Part shown: in pieces, positions 8,396 through 10,895 of the stretch
Numbering within the stretch: position 1 is the stretch's first letter
Layout of the letters: every line of letters starts with the position of its first letter
Assembly: GCA_021810175.1 (NCBI GenBank)
Contig: JAJZJJ010000041.1
Coordinates: 1 to 10,895, forward strand
DNA from: Acidobacteriota bacterium
GTDB taxonomy: Bacteria; Acidobacteriota; Terriglobia; Terriglobales; Acidobacteriaceae
Direction of reading: 5' to 3'
DNA length: 10,895 bases
Program-made: the position numbers and the translations under genes
Notes under the pieces: generated by a model
Databases searched by the model: none
What the model was told of the DNA's origin: nothing
The model's input: only the letters and a program-made list of their open reading frames with translations

Positions 8396-10507
8396 CTACT
8401 GCCCAATGGCCCCAACGGCCGCCTTCTGCTCTTCCGCTTTCACTTCGTACACCATCAGATCCTGCGCGGGATAGCTAAATAACGGCTCGTACTTCCTGCC
8501 CGCCAGTTTTTCCTTCAGCTTCGATACATCCTTATCCGGCACTACCAGCAAATTCTGCCCGAATGGAACGCCGTCGTCCATAGTGCCGGTCACTATTTTC
8601 GGCGCCAGCTTCGGATACCGCGGGTCCACAATCGTAAATCTCATGCGCGTCCCCGGATGCCAGTTCGTCTCCATCGCCTCAAAATCCGCCTTGTCCAGCA
8701 CCGGTTCCCCATTCACCGCGATGATGTTGTCCCCTATCTCCCGCCGCAGCCCCATCTCGGCCGCCGACGACCCTTCCTTGATCCAGACGATCCGTACCCC
8801 CTGCGGCTTCCGCTCCGGCGTGGGCGGCGGATTTACCACCCCGATCCCCACGTCGTAGTTCACCACCCGCTGGTCCCGGTAAAATCCCAGCCCGTACTGC
8901 ATCTCCCGCCGCACCCGCCATACCGCCACCACTCCCGGCGGAGGGTTCAGCTCATTCAGAATCCGCGCCAGCGGCCGCGCCGAAAACGTCATATCGATCA
9001 GATTCGCGTTCCGCTTCGTATTCGGCAGCGGCCCCAGCCCAAACACCGGCCCGACCCCGAAGATGTACAGCAGCAGCATCGCAATCGGCGTCATCGTCGC
9101 CACCCGCAGCCGCTTCAGCCCAAACCGCGCCACCACAATCAGGATCAGCACCGCCGCCGCAATTCCCACCAGGCTCGCCGCCAGAATCGCCTGCCCCGGC
9201 GGTATCGCTTCCGGCCGCGTCAGATGCAGAGGCATCAGCAGCACGAACATCGACAGCAGTCCCGTCAGCACCGCGTGCAGCACCAGCAGCCACGGCTTCA
9301 GCCCCCGGCTTCGTATTCGGTTCAGATAGTCCCCGGCCAGAATCGTCAGCGGCGGCAGCGCCGGCAATATATACCCCGGCAGCTTCGACTCCGAGAACGA
9401 GAAAAATACAATCACCACCAGCGCCCACAGCACCAGAAACTCCGGAAACGCATCCCCCGCCCGCGTGTGCCCCACATAGTGCCGCTTCGCCCGCCGCGCC
9501 GACCACTCGTTGATCGACGTCCGGATCGCATCTACAAACGCCGTCACCGCCGGTACCGCCCACGGCGTCAGTCCCAGCAGCACCACCGGCACGTAATACC
9601 AGAACGGGTAATAGTGCTCGAACCGGTTCGTCGCGAACCGTTCCAGATTCTGCTGCAGAAAGAAGCTCTTCAGGAATCTTGGGTTGCGCCGCTGAACCTC
9701 CACGTACCACGGCAGCACGATCGCAAAATACAGCGCGAATCCCGGCCACCAAAGACTTCGCCTCAGCAGCGACCACTCCCTCCGCAGCGCTGCGAATGCT
9801 CCAATAATCACCAGCGCCAGAAACGGCGCCACCGGCCCCTTCGCCAGCGTCGCCGCCCCTACAAAAAAGTACAGGTCGAACAGCCAGAACTTGCTGTTCG
9901 TCTCATACCAGGCATACCAGCCCAGCATCCCGATGCAGAACGGCGCCGCCAGCTGCATGTCCGTCGACGCGCCCCGCGCAAAGCTCAGGATCCCCGCGCA
10001 CGCCGCCGTCAGCAGCGCCGCGTCCAGCTGTCCCCCGTTCCGGAACCGCCGGATGTGCAGATAGATCAGCACCACCAGCATGAACGCGAAGCTCGCCGAA
10101 GGCAGCCGCGCCGTCCAGTCGTGCACCCCAAATTCCTTGAACGCGAACATCGCCCGCCAGTAGTACAGCGCCGGCTTCTGCAGCCACGGATGTCCCCACA
10201 GCACCGGCGTGATGAAGTCGCGCCGTTTCAGCATCTCTCGCGCCACCTGCGCGTAACGCGGCTCGTCCGCCCCCACCAGTCCCAGCCCGTCGCCGCCAAA
10301 AACCGGCACCAGCCCGTAAAACAGGAAAAATGCGGTTACGACAAACAGCGTTCCTACTTCCGCAATCTCCGAAGCTCCGGGGATCCGCCGCCATACCTGC
10401 TCCACAATCCACGGTGGCTTCCCCTGTCCGCCTCCGGACACACTGAGACTCCTGGCCTTGTTTCCTGCCCCTGAGCCTCCCTCAACTTGTTCATCTTTAT
10501 CGGTCAC
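8396..10507 (-). CDS. ArnT/PMT-like membrane glycosyltransferase with an inserted PDZ-like domain
   Basis: A 703-residue lipid-linked-sugar glycosyltransferase of the ArnT/PMT superfamily (GT83-like). After a polar N-terminus (1-50) about 11-13 hydrophobic segments run from 52 to 490. Family motifs: GADEPRYAQVAREML (79-93, catalytic acidic pair D81-E82), WLQKPALYYW (108-117), a loop with LPWYVEVQRRNP (265-276), and SESKLPGYILPALPP (372-386). Such enzymes move a sugar from an undecaprenyl phosphate carrier to lipid A or another acceptor on the outer face of the inner membrane. The extracytoplasmic C-terminal domain (about 495-703) is interrupted by a PDZ-like segment (about 551-628) with IKEGSSAAEMGL and GDNIIAVNGEPV. 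Family-typical sequence resumes at NLLVVPDKD. The GTG at 10507 has no clear ribosome binding site; an in-frame GTG at 10441 follows AGGAG with 7 bases and is a fair alternative start (681 residues). It begins 33 bases after the nrnA stop. Donor and acceptor are unknown. Confidence 0.9.
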   Translation of the reverse strand: MTDKDEQVEGGSGAGNKARSLSVSGGGQGKPPWIVEQVWRRIPGASEIAEVGTLFVVTAFFLFYGLVPVFGGDGLGLVGADEPRYAQVAREMLKRRDFITPVLWGHPWLQKPALYYWRAMFAFKEFGVHDWTARLPSASFAFMLVVLIYLHIRRFRNGGQLDAALLTAACAGILSFARGASTDMQLAAPFCIGMLGWYAWYETNSKFWLFDLYFFVGAATLAKGPVAPFLALVIIGAFAALRREWSLLRRSLWWPGFALYFAIVLPWYVEVQRRNPRFLKSFFLQQNLERFATNRFEHYYPFWYYVPVVLLGLTPWAVPAVTAFVDAIRTSINEWSARRAKRHYVGHTRAGDAFPEFLVLWALVVIVFFSFSESKLPGYILPALPPLTILAGDYLNRIRSRGLKPWLLVLHAVLTGLLSMFVLLMPLHLTRPEAIPPGQAILAASLVGIAAAVLILIVVARFGLKRLRVATMTPIAMLLLYIFGVGPVFGLGPLPNTKRNANLIDMTFSARPLARILNELNPPPGVVAVWRVRREMQYGLGFYRDQRVVNYDVGIGVVNPPPTPERKPQGVRIVWIKEGSSAAEMGLRREIGDNIIAVNGEPVLDKADFEAMETNWHPGTRMRFTIVDPRYPKLAPKIVTGTMDDGVPFGQNLLVVPDKDVSKLKEKLAGRKYEPLFSYPAQDLMVYEVKAEEQKAAVGAIGQ

Positions 10508-10540
10508 GGTCCCGGAGCCAGCCTAACAGATTCGGCGCCT

Positions 10541-10895
10541 TCATTCCCCTTTTGCTGCCTCTCCCGAACTCGCCATCGCCACTTCCCGCCGCATTCTCTC
10601 CAGAATGCGCGTCCGGGCTTCCTCCAGCGGCCCCTCCAGCGTGCACCCTCCCGCATGAATGTGCCCTCCGCCACCGAAGCTCGCCGCCACCTGCGCCACA
10701 TCCAGCCGCCCCTTGCTCCGCAGCGACAATCGCACTCGCCCGTCCGGCAATTCCCGCACCAGCACCGCCGCCTCCACGCCGCTGATGGCAATGGCGTAAT
10801 TCACAATCCCCTCGCAGTCCTCTTCCGCCGCCCCCGTCCGCTGCATATCTGCGTTGGTCACCCACAGCCACGCAAGCTTCCCCTCCCGCCGCAGA
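10541..10895 (-). CDS. nrnA: DHH/DHHA1 phosphoesterase NrnA (bifunctional oligoribonuclease / PAP phosphatase), C-terminal part
   Basis: The last 117 residues of a DHH-family protein whose N-terminal DHH half lies beyond the right edge. NrnA degrades RNA oligonucleotides of 2-5 bases (nanoRNA) to mononucleotides and removes the 3' phosphate of pAp, linking it to sulfate assimilation. The visible part is the DHHA1 domain: NADMQRTGAAEEDCEGIVN, then ISGVEAAVLVREL, RLSLRSKGRLDVAQVAASFG, and the substrate-binding GGGGHIHAGG motif. These are in the order and spacing of NrnA (full length usually 310-340). The C-terminus runs a little past the domain with a polar Ala/Glu tail. The gene lies upstream of the glycosyltransferase on the same strand with a 33-base gap and so probably heads or continues that operon. 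Other DHH-DHHA1 proteins (RecJ-like) are less likely given the short length of the tail. Confidence 0.92.
   Translation of the reverse strand, partial: LRREGKLAWLWVTNADMQRTGAAEEDCEGIVNYAIAISGVEAAVLVRELPDGRVRLSLRSKGRLDVAQVAASFGGGGHIHAGGCTLEGPLEEARTRILERMRREVAMASSGEAAKGE

Noticed and set aside
8657..10474. A 605-codon open frame on the + strand opposite the glycosyltransferase gene
   Set aside because: It is codon-aligned with the real gene and its product is Arg/His/Pro/Gln-rich without hydrophobic structure. It is a composition shadow, like the similar frames opposite sqdB (291-1277) and the 205-residue protein gene (1813-2379).

Overview
The window looks like a chromosomal segment of a GC-rich, Gram-negative-type bacterium, most probably an Acidobacteriota (Bryobacterales/Solibacter-like). 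This is inferred from the gene mix (SqdB/SqdX pair, lipoprotein phosphoesterase, MutS2 with an INVIGRT-type Smr domain, Cytidylate_kin2, ArnT-like glycosyltransferase with an acidobacterial-style C-terminus) and from gene-family recall, not from a search. The + strand is C-rich through both + and - genes, so + genes favour C-ending codons and - genes G-ending codons. This points to a replichore bias with the - strand as probable leading strand.

Layout. 1-1346 (-): a sulfolipid unit, UDP-sulfoquinovose synthase (sqdB) followed by the start of an sqdX-type glycosyltransferase that overlaps it by 10 bases and runs off the left edge. 1347-1596: a 250-base leader/intergenic region with a strong hairpin. 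1597-3246 (-): a lipoprotein phosphoesterase of the AcpA/PLC-like family, then an unrecognised 205-residue protein. 3343-5820 (+): mutS2, divergent from the phosphoesterase, with a -10-like box placed for leaderless transcription. 5795-6471 (-): a ribbon-helix-helix antitoxin and PIN-domain toxin pair. Its genes overlap as TAATG, and its toxin end overlaps the mutS2 end by 26 bases. 6472-6656: a divergent regulatory region holding a perfect 18-base palindrome and a good promoter for the next gene. 6657-7307 (+): a cytidylate-kinase-like protein. 7316-10895 (-): an apparent operon transcribed in the order nrnA (C-terminal part only) - ArnT/PMT-like membrane glycosyltransferase - tandem-GNAT acetyltransferase.

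The most unusual object is the 703-residue glycosyltransferase. A PDZ-like domain appears to be spliced into its extracytoplasmic C-terminal domain, with family-typical sequence resuming on either side. No CRISPR array, rRNA, tRNA, insertion sequence or phage gene was seen. Apart from the small toxin-antitoxin pair, the region looks like ordinary core chromosome. Many long open frames opposite the real genes are codon-aligned shadows produced by avoidance of TTA, CTA and TCA codons.
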